This document shows positions 8,638 through 18,465 of a stretch of DNA of 64,000 nucleotides, piece by piece; the stretch's first letter is position 1; each line of letters opens with the position of its first letter. The position numbers and the translations under genes were made by a program. A model generated the notes under the pieces. It did not search any database. It had not been told where the DNA came from and worked only from the letters and a program-made list of their open reading frames with translations. The stretch is from Pseudomonas indica NBRC 103045 (GTDB lineage: Bacteria; Pseudomonadota; Gammaproteobacteria; Pseudomonadales; Pseudomonadaceae), in contig NZ_BDAC01000016.1 of the NCBI RefSeq assembly GCF_002091635.1, positions 33,486 through 97,485 on the forward strand, written 5' to 3'.

Positions 8638-11600
8638 TCAAGGTATCCAGAGCCGCACATGGACAATCGTCCCGTCCCTGGGGAACGCCACCAGCCGCTC
8701 CGTTTGCGCCTGGCCATCGACGGTCATCCGGTAGCTTCCGCATGGCAGGCCCTCGTCCCGCTCCACCCGGATCGCCAGCGTCCCGCTCGCTCCGCGAACC
8801 TCGGCACTGAAATGCGTCCATCCGGGCGGTAAGCAAGGCTCGATCCGCAGCCGCCCGTCTTGCAGATGCAGCCCCAGGATGGATTCCACCGCCAGGCGCC
8901 AGGTCCAGGCCGCCGAGCCGCTGTACCAGGTCCAACCGCCGCGTCCGACCCAGGGGGCGACACTGCCGATATCCGCCGCCAGCACGTAGGGCTCGACCCG
9001 GTAGGTCGCCAATTGTCCCGCTTCGCGGGCCTGGTTCACCGGGTTCAGCAGATCGAAGATCCGCCAGCCGTTCTTCGCATCGCCAAGGCCGGCGAAAGCC
9101 ATGCCCAACCAGGCTGCGGCATGGCTGTACTGGCCCCCGTTCTCGCGAATACCGGGCGGATAGGCCTTGATATAGCCGGGCTCACGGGGCGTGTCGGCGA
9201 AGGGCGGCCACAGCAGGCGGACCAGCCGTTCCTCATCCCTGACCAGATGGCGCCCGGCGCTGTCCATGGCGATCCGCGCACGCGCTTCCCCATCCGCCCC
9301 GCAGAGGAGCGACCAGGATTGGGAGATGGAGTCGATACGGCATTCATCGTCCGCATGGCTTCCCAACGGCCGACCGTCATCGTCGATCGCGCGCAGGTAC
9401 CAGGCGCCGTCCCAGGCCGCCTGATCCAGCCGCTCGGCCAGGGCCTGGGCGCATTTCGTCCAGTGGATTTCCACGTCGTAGAAGGACTGGCGCCTGGCCA
9501 GCCCCGCGAAGCCCTTCATCGCCGCGATGGCGAACCAACCCAGCCAGACGCTCTCCCCACGCCCCTCCCGGCCGACACGGTCCATGCCATCGTTCCAGTC
9601 CCCCGCCCCCATCAGCGGCAGTCCGTGCTGGCCCCGGGTCACGCCGCGTTGCAATGCCCGCTTGCAGTGCTCGAACAGACTGAAGGCCTGACCGGTAGCC
9701 GGGAAGCGGGCATAGCGGTCATGTTCGTCGTTGGCCAGCGGTGGCGCCTGCAGAAACGGCACCGCCTCGCCGAGGATGGATTCGTCGCCCGTCGCCTCGA
9801 CGTACTGGCTGGTGGCGAACGGCAGCCAGAGCAGGTCATCCGAGCAACGGGTACGAACGCCCCGGTCCGACGGCGGATGCCACCAGTGCAACACATCGCC
9901 TTCCTCGAACTGGTGTGCGGCACAGAGCAGGATGTGCTCCCGCGCGCGCCGTGGGTCGGTGTGCAACAGCGCCAGCACGTCTTGCAACTGGTCGCGAAAA
10001 CCGATGGCGCCGCCGGCTTGGTAGAAGCCGGCACGCGCGAACAGACGCGACGCGATCGTCTGGTATTGCAGCCAGCGATTGACCATGACATCGAATGCCG
10101 GGGCCGGCGTGCTGATGCGAACCCCACTCAACAGGTGATCCCAGAACGTCCGGACCTCGGCCAATCCCTGCTCCGCCCTGCCCGCCTGCTGCCAGAATCC
10201 GGCCAGGCTCTTCGCGTGCTCACGATCCTGCCCCTGGCCAAGCACGAAGACCAGTTCCTCGCTGCCTCCCCGCGCGAAGTCCAGGTGAACCTGAAACGCC
10301 GCGCAGGGGTCGCCGCCCACCTCGACGCGGCCGCCCAGCGCCCACCGGGTCAATGCCGCGGGCAGCGCGGGATGTCCCTCACGGCCAAGAAAGTCCTGGC
10401 GATCGGTGCTCAGGCTGTGGGGCGGTTTGTTGGCGGTGAGGAATGCCACGCGCTCGGCGAAATCGGGGTTCCAGGGGTTTCGGGCGAGCAAGGCATGGCA
10501 TTCGGCGTCGTAATCGCAGACGACATGCGGCCTGGCCATGCTCGCCAGGGCGCCGAGCAGCCATTCGACATAGCAGGTCGCGGTGATCCGCCGGGACCGG
10601 CCGCTGACGTCGCGCAGGCGCAGACGCAGCACCTTCACCGGCGCCGTCGGCGGCACGCATACCAGCAACTCCTGCTCCAGGCCGTGGCTGTGCTGCCGCC
10701 AGAGGGTATAACCCGTGCCATGACGGATCTGGCAGGTACAGGCCTCCCCGGCGGGCAACGGTGTGGGCGTCCACACCTCGGCGCTCTCCTCGTCGCGCAG
10801 GTAGAGCGCTTCTCCGGGCGCGTCGCCAAGCGGATCGTTGGACCAGGGCGTCAGGCGATTCTCGCCGCTGTTCACCGCCCAACTGCAGCAGTTGCCCGAC
10901 TCGCTGACGAGGCTGCCGAATACTTCGTTGGCCAGTACGTTGCACCAGGGCGCCGGCGTGTGCCGGCCCGGCTCGAGATGAATGACGTACTCGCGGCCAT
11001 CCGGGCTGAAACCGCCCAGGCCGTTGTCGAACAGCAAATCGCCGGGGCGCTCCAACGGCGTGTCGATGCATTCGCCCGGTGGCGCACCGGAGCCGTCGAA
11101 ACGCGGCATCGGCGGCGGCATCGGCATGGCGGCGGCGAGCTGCCGGGCCAGCGGTCCGGCGCTCTCGTCGAGAACAATGCGGGCGGTGCTCTCCAGCAGG
11201 CGGATATCGTCATCGTGCAACTGGTCGGCGAACAGCAGATGCACATCGCCACCGCGGCTGGCCAGTTCGTCCTGGACGCCGCTCTCGCGCAGCAAGGCGA
11301 ACACCTGCTCCCGCAGGGGTTCGGCATAGCCCGAGGCGCCCGTGCGCAGAATCACCAGATCGACCAGCAGGCCGCGCCGCCGCCAGAACTTGCAGGCACG
11401 CACCAGGGTAGCGAGCAGGCCGCTGTCCTGTTGGGTGGCAACACGCAGGAGCAGGATCGGATGGTCGCCCGACAGGCTCATACCCCACAGGCGCGGCTGG
11501 CCGAAGCGGTTGGCCGCCAGCGTTTCCGGCCCGGTACGCAGCGTCGGGTGCGGGTACAGCAGCAGCGACGCAAGCATCTGCAGCTCCGGCAACCGCTCCG

Positions 11601-14600
11601 GCTCCAGCCCGAGCTTGCGCGTTTCCCGGCTCGCCTCGCTGGCGGCATCGGCGAAGGTCCAGTCCAGCGACGCCAGGGAGGCATAGCGTTCGGCCAACTC
11701 GAGGATCGACTCTCGCGATCCTCCGGCCAGGGTCAGGAAGGCCAACTGCCGGCGTTCCCCAGGAGCCAGCCCGATCCGCGCCTGCAGCGCCATGACCGGG
11801 TCGAGTGTCCAGCCGGTGCGTCCTTGCAGCCCGTTCAGAATCCCGATGGGACGACGCTCGTCGCCATGGCGTCCGAGAAACGCCTCGCGGTCGCTTTCGA
11901 AAGCGACCGCCAGGGAATCCGTTTCGTCGACGACCAGCCGGTGCAACAGCAGCGCCGGCTTTTCATCGGCGTGGCGGGGCCGCCGCGTGAAGAGCAGGGC
12001 CCGCAACCCGGGCAGGTATTCGCTGCCCACGAACAGCTTGCCGAAGGCCGGATGCCGTTCATCGTCCAGCGGCGGGGCCAGCGCCACCTCGGCATAGCTG
12101 GTCAGGCTGAGCGTGCGCGGCCGGTCGGATTCGTTGGTCAGGGTGAGCCGGCGGATTTCCATGTCCTCCGCCGTCGCGACCGTCACCTCCATACGCAGAC
12201 CGATGCCATGGTCGTGCCGGTGAAACTCCGCCATATGAGGATGGAAGACAACCCGCTCCTGCGCGGACACGGCACCGGTCGGCTGCCGGCCAGCCGACCA
12301 GAGATCGCCGCTCTCCTCGTCCCGGACGTAGACCCAGAGTCCGTGGTGATCGCGGGTCGCATCCGGCCGCCAGCGCGTCAGCGCATGCCGGTGCCAGCTC
12401 AAGCCACCGGCCCCGGCACGGGATATCCAGCTGTGGAGCCGCCCGTTGCCCAGCAGATGCGCCTGCGGAAACCACTCGTCGCCCGTTGGCGTCCAGGCCT
12501 GGGGCGGCGCCACGCCGCTCCAGTCGGGTGCCGGCCGCTCCAGCGACTCGCTGCGCCGGGGATCGGCCGGTAACTCCAGGGGTACGCGCTCGTGCAACAG
12601 CAACTCCATGACCTTGACGCGCGGCACGCTGCCGAAGCGGCGGACCAGGGCATTGCCACACAAGGCGTTGTTCAGCGCAGCGAAGATCATGCCCTGGTGG
12701 TGGGCCATGTAGGCCCGGACGGTGGAAAAGCGACGCCCGCTGGGTACTCGGTCGGCGGTGAAATCCGCCGCCTCGTAGAGCCCATAGCTGCCCACCAGCC
12801 CGAGCCGTTGCAACTCGATCAGGTTCTCCACCGCCGCCCTGGGGCTGACCGCGAGCGCCAGGGCCGACGCATAGGGTGTGATGACCAAGTCCTGCGCCAA
12901 GTCGCGACGCAACCCCAGCTCCGGAACGCCGAACGCGCGGTAGCGGTAGCGATGCTCGGGATCGCGCGAGGCGAACGCCGATTCCGAGATGCCCCAGGGA
13001 ACATCCTGCGTCCTCGCGTATTCGCGTTGCACGGCCACTGCCGCGCGCTCGCTCTGGCCGAGCAACGAGCCGGCGTGGCTCGGCAGCAGCAGGGGCGGCA
13101 TCAGGTATTCGAACATCGAGCCGTTCCACGACACCAGGGACAGGCGGCCGGCGAGACGGGACAACGGCCGCCCCAGATAAAACCAGTGTTCGAGGGGCAC
13201 GTCGCCTTTCATGATGGCGAAGTAGCTGGCCAGTCGCGCCTCGGTCGCCAGCAGGTCGTAGTGGTGGCTGTCGATGCGGTCCGCGCTCAGGTTGTGGCCA
13301 ATGTGGAACAAGCGCTTTTCCGCGTCGTAGAGAGGACGGAAATCCATCGAGAACGCCATGTCCCCAGCTCGCGTCGCGTCGTCGAGCAAATCCCGGCGCA
13401 AGGCCGACTGCTCCTCCAGGCCCTGCTCCAGCGCTGCATCCAGCTTGCCGAGCCAGACCTTCGTCTCGCCGTTCACGCCGGCGAAGCGGCCGAGCAAGGT
13501 ACGGGCCTGGACGACCGCCGGACCGATTCCGCTCATGGGCAAATCGACCGGCAGGCATTGCTCAATCTGCCGGGCCAGCTTCGCCACCGGCGGCAGCGCG
13601 TCCCGCAAGGGGGAGAACCAAGGCATCAGCCGCTCGCGGTCGCGGCGGATCTCCCGCAGATGGTGGTGCAGCCGCTCCAGCCAGGTCTGTACCTCCTTCA
13701 GCTGCTGGATCGCCAGCCCCTGCTCACGGGCGATCATCCGCCCCACGGCATCGCGCAGCGCCTTCTCGCACTCATCGAGCGCATCGAGTCCGGCGGGATG
13801 CTCGCGGCACCGCGAGACCTGGATAGCGAAAGCGGCGAGGCGCTCTTCCAGCTCATGGTCGCCCACCGGCATCAGCGCTTCCCGGAGCAGCTCGAAAGTA
13901 TCCTCCAGGCCATCCCACAGGCTGGTCGGCAACGCGGGGCCCGCCGCGATCTCCAGGCATCCCTGTTGCAGGGTCAGCAGGCAGACGGCGAGGTTGCCGC
14001 TGTCCACCGTCGAGATGTACCGAGGCTCCAGCGGAAGCAGCAGGCGGGTGTCGTACCAGTTGAGCCAGTGCCCGCGATAGCGCTCCATCCGTTCGAGGGT
14101 ATCCAGCCCCCGGCGGATGCGTGCCGCGAAATCGGACAGCCCTACGTACCCTAGGTCGGCAGCGCCGAGGGACGATACGAACAGCATGCCGATATTGGTG
14201 GGAGAGGTACGGTGGGCGATCTCCGAATAGGGCTCCTCCTGGTAGTTGTCCGGTGGAAGCCAATTGTCGTCGGGGCCGACGAAGGTCTCGAAGAACAGCC
14301 AGGTGCGCCGCGCCAGCCGCCGGAGAAAGACATGCTGTTCACCACTCGGCTCATCAGTCGCCTCGCGGCGCGGCAGGCTGATGAACAGGGCGACCCCCGG
14401 TGCCAGCAGCCACACCAGCAGTAAGGGCGCGGCAGGCCAGAACGCGGCCGGATGGACCCGCCACAGGACAATGGCCAGGGTCACGGCCAGCATCGGCGAG
14501 GGCCACATCTGCCTCCAGACATAGCCATGCGAGCCCCGCCGCGCGAGGAACGAGGCCTGGTGCGCGGCCGTGGTCCACTCCAGCAGGTGACGGCGCGATA

Positions 14601-17052
14601 CGCCGAGCCGCCACAGGGTACGAACCAGCGCATCGAGAGCGATGGCAGCATCGTTGACCAGGAATACCAGGGCGAGAAACCAGCGCCCGACGTGATCGAG
14701 CAGGCGGCGCAACAGGCCGCGCACCGCACCGCGCCGCCGGCCATGGGCGAGCCCGGTGATCAGGTCGGTGAACAGGTAGGCGCCCGGCGCCGCCACGGTC
14801 AGCAGCGTCCACACCCAGGGCGAGCCGGGCAGCCACAGCCAGCCGGCGGCGGCCAGGACGACCAGGGCCAGGGGGACCACACTGCGCCGCAGGTTGTCGA
14901 TCAGTTTCCAGCGATCCAGCGCCGACAGCCGGTTCTTCAACCGCATGCCGTCGCTGCCGGAAACGGAGCGCCACAGCCACGGCAGCAACTGCCAGTCGCC
15001 GCGCACCCAGCGATGCTGGCGGCGCGCATAGTCGAGGTAGCTGCGGGGAAAGTTCTCGTAGAGCACGATATCGCTGACCAGCCCCGCCCGGCCGTGGATG
15101 CCTTCGAACAGGTCATGGCTGACCAGGCTGTTTTCCCGCACCCGGCCCTCCAGGCTGCGCTGGAAACTGGCTACCTCGTAAATGCCCTTGCCGACGAAGA
15201 TGCCGCTGCCGAACAGATCCTGATAGACGTCGGATACCGCGCGCGTATAGATGTCGATGGCCGTGTCGCCGGTATAGAGACGGGCGAACAACGAGCGCTC
15301 GCCCTGCTCCGGGGCGATTTCCACGCGCGGCTGCAACACGGTATAGCCGCGCAGCACACGTCCGCTGTCGGGATCGAATTCGGCGCGGTTGAGCGGATGC
15401 GCCAGGGTACCCACCAGCCGAGCGGCGCAGCCGGACGGCAAGGCGGTATCCGCGTCGACCGTGATCACGAAGCGGATACCGCGCAGGGCTGCGGCATCGC
15501 CTTCGCGCAGGCAGAACGCGCAGTCGTCTCCGTCGAGCAGGTAGCGATTGAAGTCCTCCAGCTTGCCGCGCTTGCGTTCCCGACCCATCCAGCAGCGTTC
15601 GCCGGGGTTGTAGCGGCGCGGCCGATGCAGAAGGTGGAAAGGTCTGCCACCGTCCTTTCCATAGCGTTCGTTGAGTCGCCTCAACCCCTGGACCAGGGCG
15701 TTCTCCACCGCCCCGTCGGTGGGCAGGCTTTCGGCAGGCGCTTCGAGATGATCGCTGAGCAGAACGAAACGCAACGCCGGGTCAGGGTTGGCCAGGTAAT
15801 GCAATTCCAGGCGCTCCAGCACCGCCCGCGTTTCGTCCACCCCATCGAGCAGCACCGGCACTGCGATCGCGGTGGCGCACGCCGGATCGATGCCCTGGCT
15901 GAAATCCAGCTTGGGCAGCAGCCGGGGCGGCACATTCAGCGTGACCCACCAGTTGACCACCGTGACGCTGAGCACCGAGGCCGGAATCAGCGCGAGCAGC
16001 AGTCCGGCGAACCAGAGCCCCGGCGTCGCCCCGGCAACGGCCAGATACCCACCGGGCAGGACCAGGGCGGCCACCCCGGCGAGCATCAGGCTGCCCGCGT
16101 AGATCGTCCCTGCCCGGCGATACAGCAGGCGGCGCCAGCCCGCCAGCCAGGTCGGCCGATAGCCCAGGGCAGTTTCGCAGACCTCCCGGCCCGGACCGAT
16201 AAGCCAATAACCGACGTGGCCGCTGGACGCCCGCCTGTCGCCTTCGGCCGCGCGACGCAGCACCTGCTCGGCCACCTCGATTTCGTCGCGCTCCGCGCCC
16301 CGGGCCAGCTCTTCGAGCGCCTTGCGGTAGCGGTCGCGGGTTTCGAAATCCATGTGCGCATAGACCCCGGCGGGGTCGCGGGTCAACCGTTCCTCCACCA
16401 GGCTGCAACGCTCGAAGAAATCCTTCCAGGGTGTCGAGGCGATGATCGCCAGGTTCGCCAGCGCCCGCGCGACGCACTCGGTGTCTTCGAAGACACCGGC
16501 ATCGGCACAGTGTCTGCTGAGCGGGAACGGGCTCTCCAAGGCGGGCAGCAACCGGCCCAGCGCACAGACCAGCACCTCCAGGCAGGTCAGGCGCAGCATG
16601 GTCGGGAACGCCCAGAGTTCGGCGATGCTCAGGGGGGCTTCGCCCTGGTAGGTACGGACGAACTGCACGACGCTCGACAGGGACAATTGCAGGCGCGAGG
16701 CATGCAGGTACCACTGGGCCACGGCGAATACCCTCGGCACCCCCTCCTCGCCCGGATTGGTCAGGCAGGGCAAGCGCTCGTAGAACGCCGCCGGCAGGTC
16801 GCGGACGACCTGCCGCACCGCCCGCTGCACCTGATAGTCGTTGTCCAGCAGCCACTCGGCGGCCTTGGTGACTTCCGGCGGCGGGTCCAGGCACAAGGTC
16901 CGGGCCCGCTCCAGCCAGCCTTCCAGCGCCTCGATCCGGGCCCATATCGGCAACGGCTCCGGCCTGCGGGAGCTGTAGCTATGGCGTTTGCACAGCTCGC
17001 ACGCCGCCTGTTCGACCGGACTACGCTCCCCTTCGGGAGCAACCGCCGTCAC
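8638..17052 (-). CDS. ndvB: Cyclic beta-1,2-glucan synthase (NdvB/Cgs type)
   Basis: This is a very large membrane enzyme (about 2,804 aa), the usual length for Cgs/NdvB. Domains in order: N-terminal helical region; membrane segments at about 320-385; GT84 glycosyltransferase with DAD near 531 and QHRW near 677; further membrane segments (about 720-760, 855-895); a glucoamylase-like domain ending with AYMAHHQGM near 1450; and two sugar-binding sandwich segments leading to a GH94 phosphorylase-like domain with GAGDWNDGMD near 2484. The family makes periplasmic cyclic beta-1,2-glucans from UDP-glucose: priming, elongation, cyclisation and length control. The frame stays open far upstream, but that part is a shadow of the stress-protein gene. 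The GTG at 17052 overlaps its TGA stop (GTGA) and follows GGGGAG, implying translational coupling. The product's cyclic nature is inferred from domains only. Confidence 0.88.
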   Translation of the reverse strand: MTAVAPEGERSPVEQAACELCKRHSYSSRRPEPLPIWARIEALEGWLERARTLCLDPPPEVTKAAEWLLDNDYQVQRAVRQVVRDLPAAFYERLPCLTNPGEEGVPRVFAVAQWYLHASRLQLSLSSVVQFVRTYQGEAPLSIAELWAFPTMLRLTCLEVLVCALGRLLPALESPFPLSRHCADAGVFEDTECVARALANLAIIASTPWKDFFERCSLVEERLTRDPAGVYAHMDFETRDRYRKALEELARGAERDEIEVAEQVLRRAAEGDRRASSGHVGYWLIGPGREVCETALGYRPTWLAGWRRLLYRRAGTIYAGSLMLAGVAALVLPGGYLAVAGATPGLWFAGLLLALIPASVLSVTVVNWWVTLNVPPRLLPKLDFSQGIDPACATAIAVPVLLDGVDETRAVLERLELHYLANPDPALRFVLLSDHLEAPAESLPTDGAVENALVQGLRRLNERYGKDGGRPFHLLHRPRRYNPGERCWMGRERKRGKLEDFNRYLLDGDDCAFCLREGDAAALRGIRFVITVDADTALPSGCAARLVGTLAHPLNRAEFDPDSGRVLRGYTVLQPRVEIAPEQGERSLFARLYTGDTAIDIYTRAVSDVYQDLFGSGIFVGKGIYEVASFQRSLEGRVRENSLVSHDLFEGIHGRAGLVSDIVLYENFPRSYLDYARRQHRWVRGDWQLLPWLWRSVSGSDGMRLKNRLSALDRWKLIDNLRRSVVPLALVVLAAAGWLWLPGSPWVWTLLTVAAPGAYLFTDLITGLAHGRRRGAVRGLLRRLLDHVGRWFLALVFLVNDAAIALDALVRTLWRLGVSRRHLLEWTTAAHQASFLARRGSHGYVWRQMWPSPMLAVTLAIVLWRVHPAAFWPAAPLLLVWLLAPGVALFISLPRREATDEPSGEQHVFLRRLARRTWLFFETFVGPDDNWLPPDNYQEEPYSEIAHRTSPTNIGMLFVSSLGAADLGYVGLSDFAARIRRGLDTLERMERYRGHWLNWYDTRLLLPLEPRYISTVDSGNLAVCLLTLQQGCLEIAAGPALPTSLWDGLEDTFELLREALMPVGDHELEERLAAFAIQVSRCREHPAGLDALDECEKALRDAVGRMIAREQGLAIQQLKEVQTWLERLHHHLREIRRDRERLMPWFSPLRDALPPVAKLARQIEQCLPVDLPMSGIGPAVVQARTLLGRFAGVNGETKVWLGKLDAALEQGLEEQSALRRDLLDDATRAGDMAFSMDFRPLYDAEKRLFHIGHNLSADRIDSHHYDLLATEARLASYFAIMKGDVPLEHWFYLGRPLSRLAGRLSLVSWNGSMFEYLMPPLLLPSHAGSLLGQSERAAVAVQREYARTQDVPWGISESAFASRDPEHRYRYRAFGVPELGLRRDLAQDLVITPYASALALAVSPRAAVENLIELQRLGLVGSYGLYEAADFTADRVPSGRRFSTVRAYMAHHQGMIFAALNNALCGNALVRRFGSVPRVKVMELLLHERVPLELPADPRRSESLERPAPDWSGVAPPQAWTPTGDEWFPQAHLLGNGRLHSWISRAGAGGLSWHRHALTRWRPDATRDHHGLWVYVRDEESGDLWSAGRQPTGAVSAQERVVFHPHMAEFHRHDHGIGLRMEVTVATAEDMEIRRLTLTNESDRPRTLSLTSYAEVALAPPLDDERHPAFGKLFVGSEYLPGLRALLFTRRPRHADEKPALLLHRLVVDETDSLAVAFESDREAFLGRHGDERRPIGILNGLQGRTGWTLDPVMALQARIGLAPGERRQLAFLTLAGGSRESILELAERYASLASLDWTFADAASEASRETRKLGLEPERLPELQMLASLLLYPHPTLRTGPETLAANRFGQPRLWGMSLSGDHPILLLRVATQQDSGLLATLVRACKFWRRRGLLVDLVILRTGASGYAEPLREQVFALLRESGVQDELASRGGDVHLLFADQLHDDDIRLLESTARIVLDESAGPLARQLAAAMPMPPPMPRFDGSGAPPGECIDTPLERPGDLLFDNGLGGFSPDGREYVIHLEPGRHTPAPWCNVLANEVFGSLVSESGNCCSWAVNSGENRLTPWSNDPLGDAPGEALYLRDEESAEVWTPTPLPAGEACTCQIRHGTGYTLWRQHSHGLEQELLVCVPPTAPVKVLRLRLRDVSGRSRRITATCYVEWLLGALASMARPHVVCDYDAECHALLARNPWNPDFAERVAFLTANKPPHSLSTDRQDFLGREGHPALPAALTRWALGGRVEVGGDPCAAFQVHLDFARGGSEELVFVLGQGQDREHAKSLAGFWQQAGRAEQGLAEVRTFWDHLLSGVRISTPAPAFDVMVNRWLQYQTIASRLFARAGFYQAGGAIGFRDQLQDVLALLHTDPRRAREHILLCAAHQFEEGDVLHWWHPPSDRGVRTRCSDDLLWLPFATSQYVEATGDESILGEAVPFLQAPPLANDEHDRYARFPATGQAFSLFEHCKRALQRGVTRGQHGLPLMGAGDWNDGMDRVGREGRGESVWLGWFAIAAMKGFAGLARRQSFYDVEIHWTKCAQALAERLDQAAWDGAWYLRAIDDDGRPLGSHADDECRIDSISQSWSLLCGADGEARARIAMDSAGRHLVRDEERLVRLLWPPFADTPREPGYIKAYPPGIRENGGQYSHAAAWLGMAFAGLGDAKNGWRIFDLLNPVNQAREAGQLATYRVEPYVLAADIGSVAPWVGRGGWTWYSGSAAWTWRLAVESILGLHLQDGRLRIEPCLPPGWTHFSAEVRGASGTLAIRVERDEGLPCGSYRMTVDGQAQTERLVAFPRDGTIVHVRLWIP

Positions 17053-18086
17053 CACGCTCCCCGCAATGGGGAATGTACCCCCGCGCCCCTGCCGCCCGTG
17101 CAGGTCTGCGTCATCGAGGCCGGTTGCTGGCGCATGATCAGCAGCGGCTTGCTGGCGTGAGTCATCAGAAATCCAGCCACGCTGCCGTAAGGGACATCCA
17201 GACGCCCGCTGTGCCCTTGGGCGGACAGCACCACGATGTCGACGGTTTCGTCGGCGACCAGACGCGCCAGGCTGCTGCGTACATCGGCGCATTGCACCAG
17301 CGTCCGGGCGACGACACCGTTCTCCGAGGCACGGGCCTGCAATTGATCCAGATACTGCCGGGCGACGCGCTCGTTGCGCCGCAACAGCTGCTGGCAGAGT
17401 TCGATATCTTCGCTTTCGGGCGGGCCGACCTCGGTCAATGCCGACGGAGGGACGATGTGGGCAAGCACCAGTTCCGCGTTCTGGACTTTGGCCAGGCGCA
17501 TCGCGAACGGCAGGACGCTTTCCGCGCGGCATGAGCCGTCGACCGGAACCAACACACGACGGTAGCCCTCGGCAGTTACGGTTTCGGCTTCGCAGGGCAC
17601 GAGTAGCAACGACCCCGGTGAACGCTCGACCACTTCCCGCGCCGTGTCGCCCAGGACCCAGTGCGACGCCCGCCACTCGCCGTGCGTACCCAGCACCGTC
17701 AGGTCGGTCGGATGACTTATCGCGTGCAGGCTGATCTGTTCCGCTGGTTGCCCCTCGATGATTTCGGTCTCGACCACCGGACACAGTTCGCGGTAGCTGC
17801 GGGCCAGGGCCTCCATCCGAGCCTGGGCCTCCCGGCAGCAGATATCCCAATCCACCGGGTCCAGCCGCCTGTTTCCCTCCGCGCGAGTCTCGAGCACTTT
17901 CAACAGCACAAGCGGCACATTCAATGCCCTGGACATCGCGGCCGCATGCTGGATGACCTTGCCGACCGGCTCGCTGGAGCCGATGCAGGCGACCACACGA
18001 CCGAATCCGGAACCCGGACACACAGACAGTTCGTTATCGGCCGCTCTTCCGGCGAAGGACGGGGAACTGAACGGGTACATCGGCAT
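17049..18086 (-). CDS. Tandem universal stress protein (two Usp domains)
   Basis: The 345-aa protein contains two UspA-like domains (about 25-150 and 175-290), each an alpha/beta nucleotide-binding fold. The first ends in LGTHGEWRASHWVLGDTA and the second in LSAQGHSGRLDVPYGSVA, the glycine-rich phosphate-binding segment typical of ATP-binding Usps. The ATG at 18086 is chosen for the strong GGAGGAGG ribosome site; an ATG two codons later is possible. A perfect FNR/ANR box (18159-18172) is centred about 80 bases upstream of the start, so a class II activated promoter would begin about 38 bases before the gene. Its stop overlaps the start of the glucan synthase gene. Tandem Usps are classic anoxic-survival proteins in Pseudomonas. 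Confidence 0.92.
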   Translation of the reverse strand: MPMYPFSSPSFAGRAADNELSVCPGSGFGRVVACIGSSEPVGKVIQHAAAMSRALNVPLVLLKVLETRAEGNRRLDPVDWDICCREAQARMEALARSYRELCPVVETEIIEGQPAEQISLHAISHPTDLTVLGTHGEWRASHWVLGDTAREVVERSPGSLLLVPCEAETVTAEGYRRVLVPVDGSCRAESVLPFAMRLAKVQNAELVLAHIVPPSALTEVGPPESEDIELCQQLLRRNERVARQYLDQLQARASENGVVARTLVQCADVRSSLARLVADETVDIVVLSAQGHSGRLDVPYGSVAGFLMTHASKPLLIMRQQPASMTQTCTGGRGAGVHSPLRGAW

Positions 18087-18158
18087 GGCCTCCTCCGCTG
18101 CGCGAGCGGCTCCATGGGCAATTGCAACCCAACCTAACGGCAGCTGGCTGTCGCAGGT

Positions 18159-18172
18159 TTGATGCAAATCAA
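18159..18172. promoter_or_regulatory. FNR/ANR box upstream of the universal stress protein gene
   Basis: The site TTGATGCAAATCAA matches the FNR/ANR consensus TTGAT-N4-ATCAA perfectly. It lies between the leftward stress-protein gene (start 18086) and the 3' end of the ACP gene. If centred at -41.5, transcription would start near 18124, giving a 38-base leader. Confidence 0.85.
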
Positions 18173-18209
18173 ACGGGCCGGCACGTGGCTTTCCTTTCGT
18201 CCGAACGAG

Positions 18210-18455
18210 TCACGCCAATCTTCGCCGCAGGTAGTCCACCAGGACGTCGATCCGGTCGAGGCGCCGGTAGTCCTCCTCGGGAATGCTGACGCCCAGGCGT
18301 CGATGCAGGCTGGCCATGAAGCGCAGCCAATCCATCGAGTCCAGGTCCACCTCTTCGCGCAGCGGGCGGTCGCAACGCAGCCGCTCGGGCTCGACTTCCG
18401 GCGCAACGCTCTTCAGGGCCTGCAGCACTTCGTTGCGGATCGCCGCCTCGTCCAT
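18210..18455 (-). CDS. Acyl carrier protein
   Basis: The 81-aa acidic helical protein has the ACP pattern LREEVDLDSMDWLRFM, with Ser40 the expected attachment site for 4'-phosphopantetheine (DSM in place of the common DSL). The ATG at 18455 has GAGGAG six bases upstream; the in-frame ATG two codons earlier abuts that site. It begins 10 bases after the E2 acyltransferase stop and is the last gene of the E1alpha-E1beta-E2 operon. No fatty-acid or polyketide gene is nearby, so a link to the dehydrogenase complex or the CoA ligase is likely but its substrate is unknown. Confidence 0.85.
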   Translation of the reverse strand: MDEAAIRNEVLQALKSVAPEVEPERLRCDRPLREEVDLDSMDWLRFMASLHRRLGVSIPEEDYRRLDRIDVLVDYLRRRLA

Positions 18456-18465
18456 TTCCATCTCC

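Noticed and set aside
8860..12573. A 1,237-codon open frame on the plus strand inside the glucan synthase gene, and a further one at 14452-17160
   Set aside because: Both are shadows of the minus-strand synthase; neither shows a recognisable domain or ribosome site.
17053..18021. N-terminal extension of the glucan synthase over the universal stress protein gene
   Set aside because: The frame is open by chance; residues there are an off-frame reading of the Usp domains, and GTG 17052 has a ribosome site.
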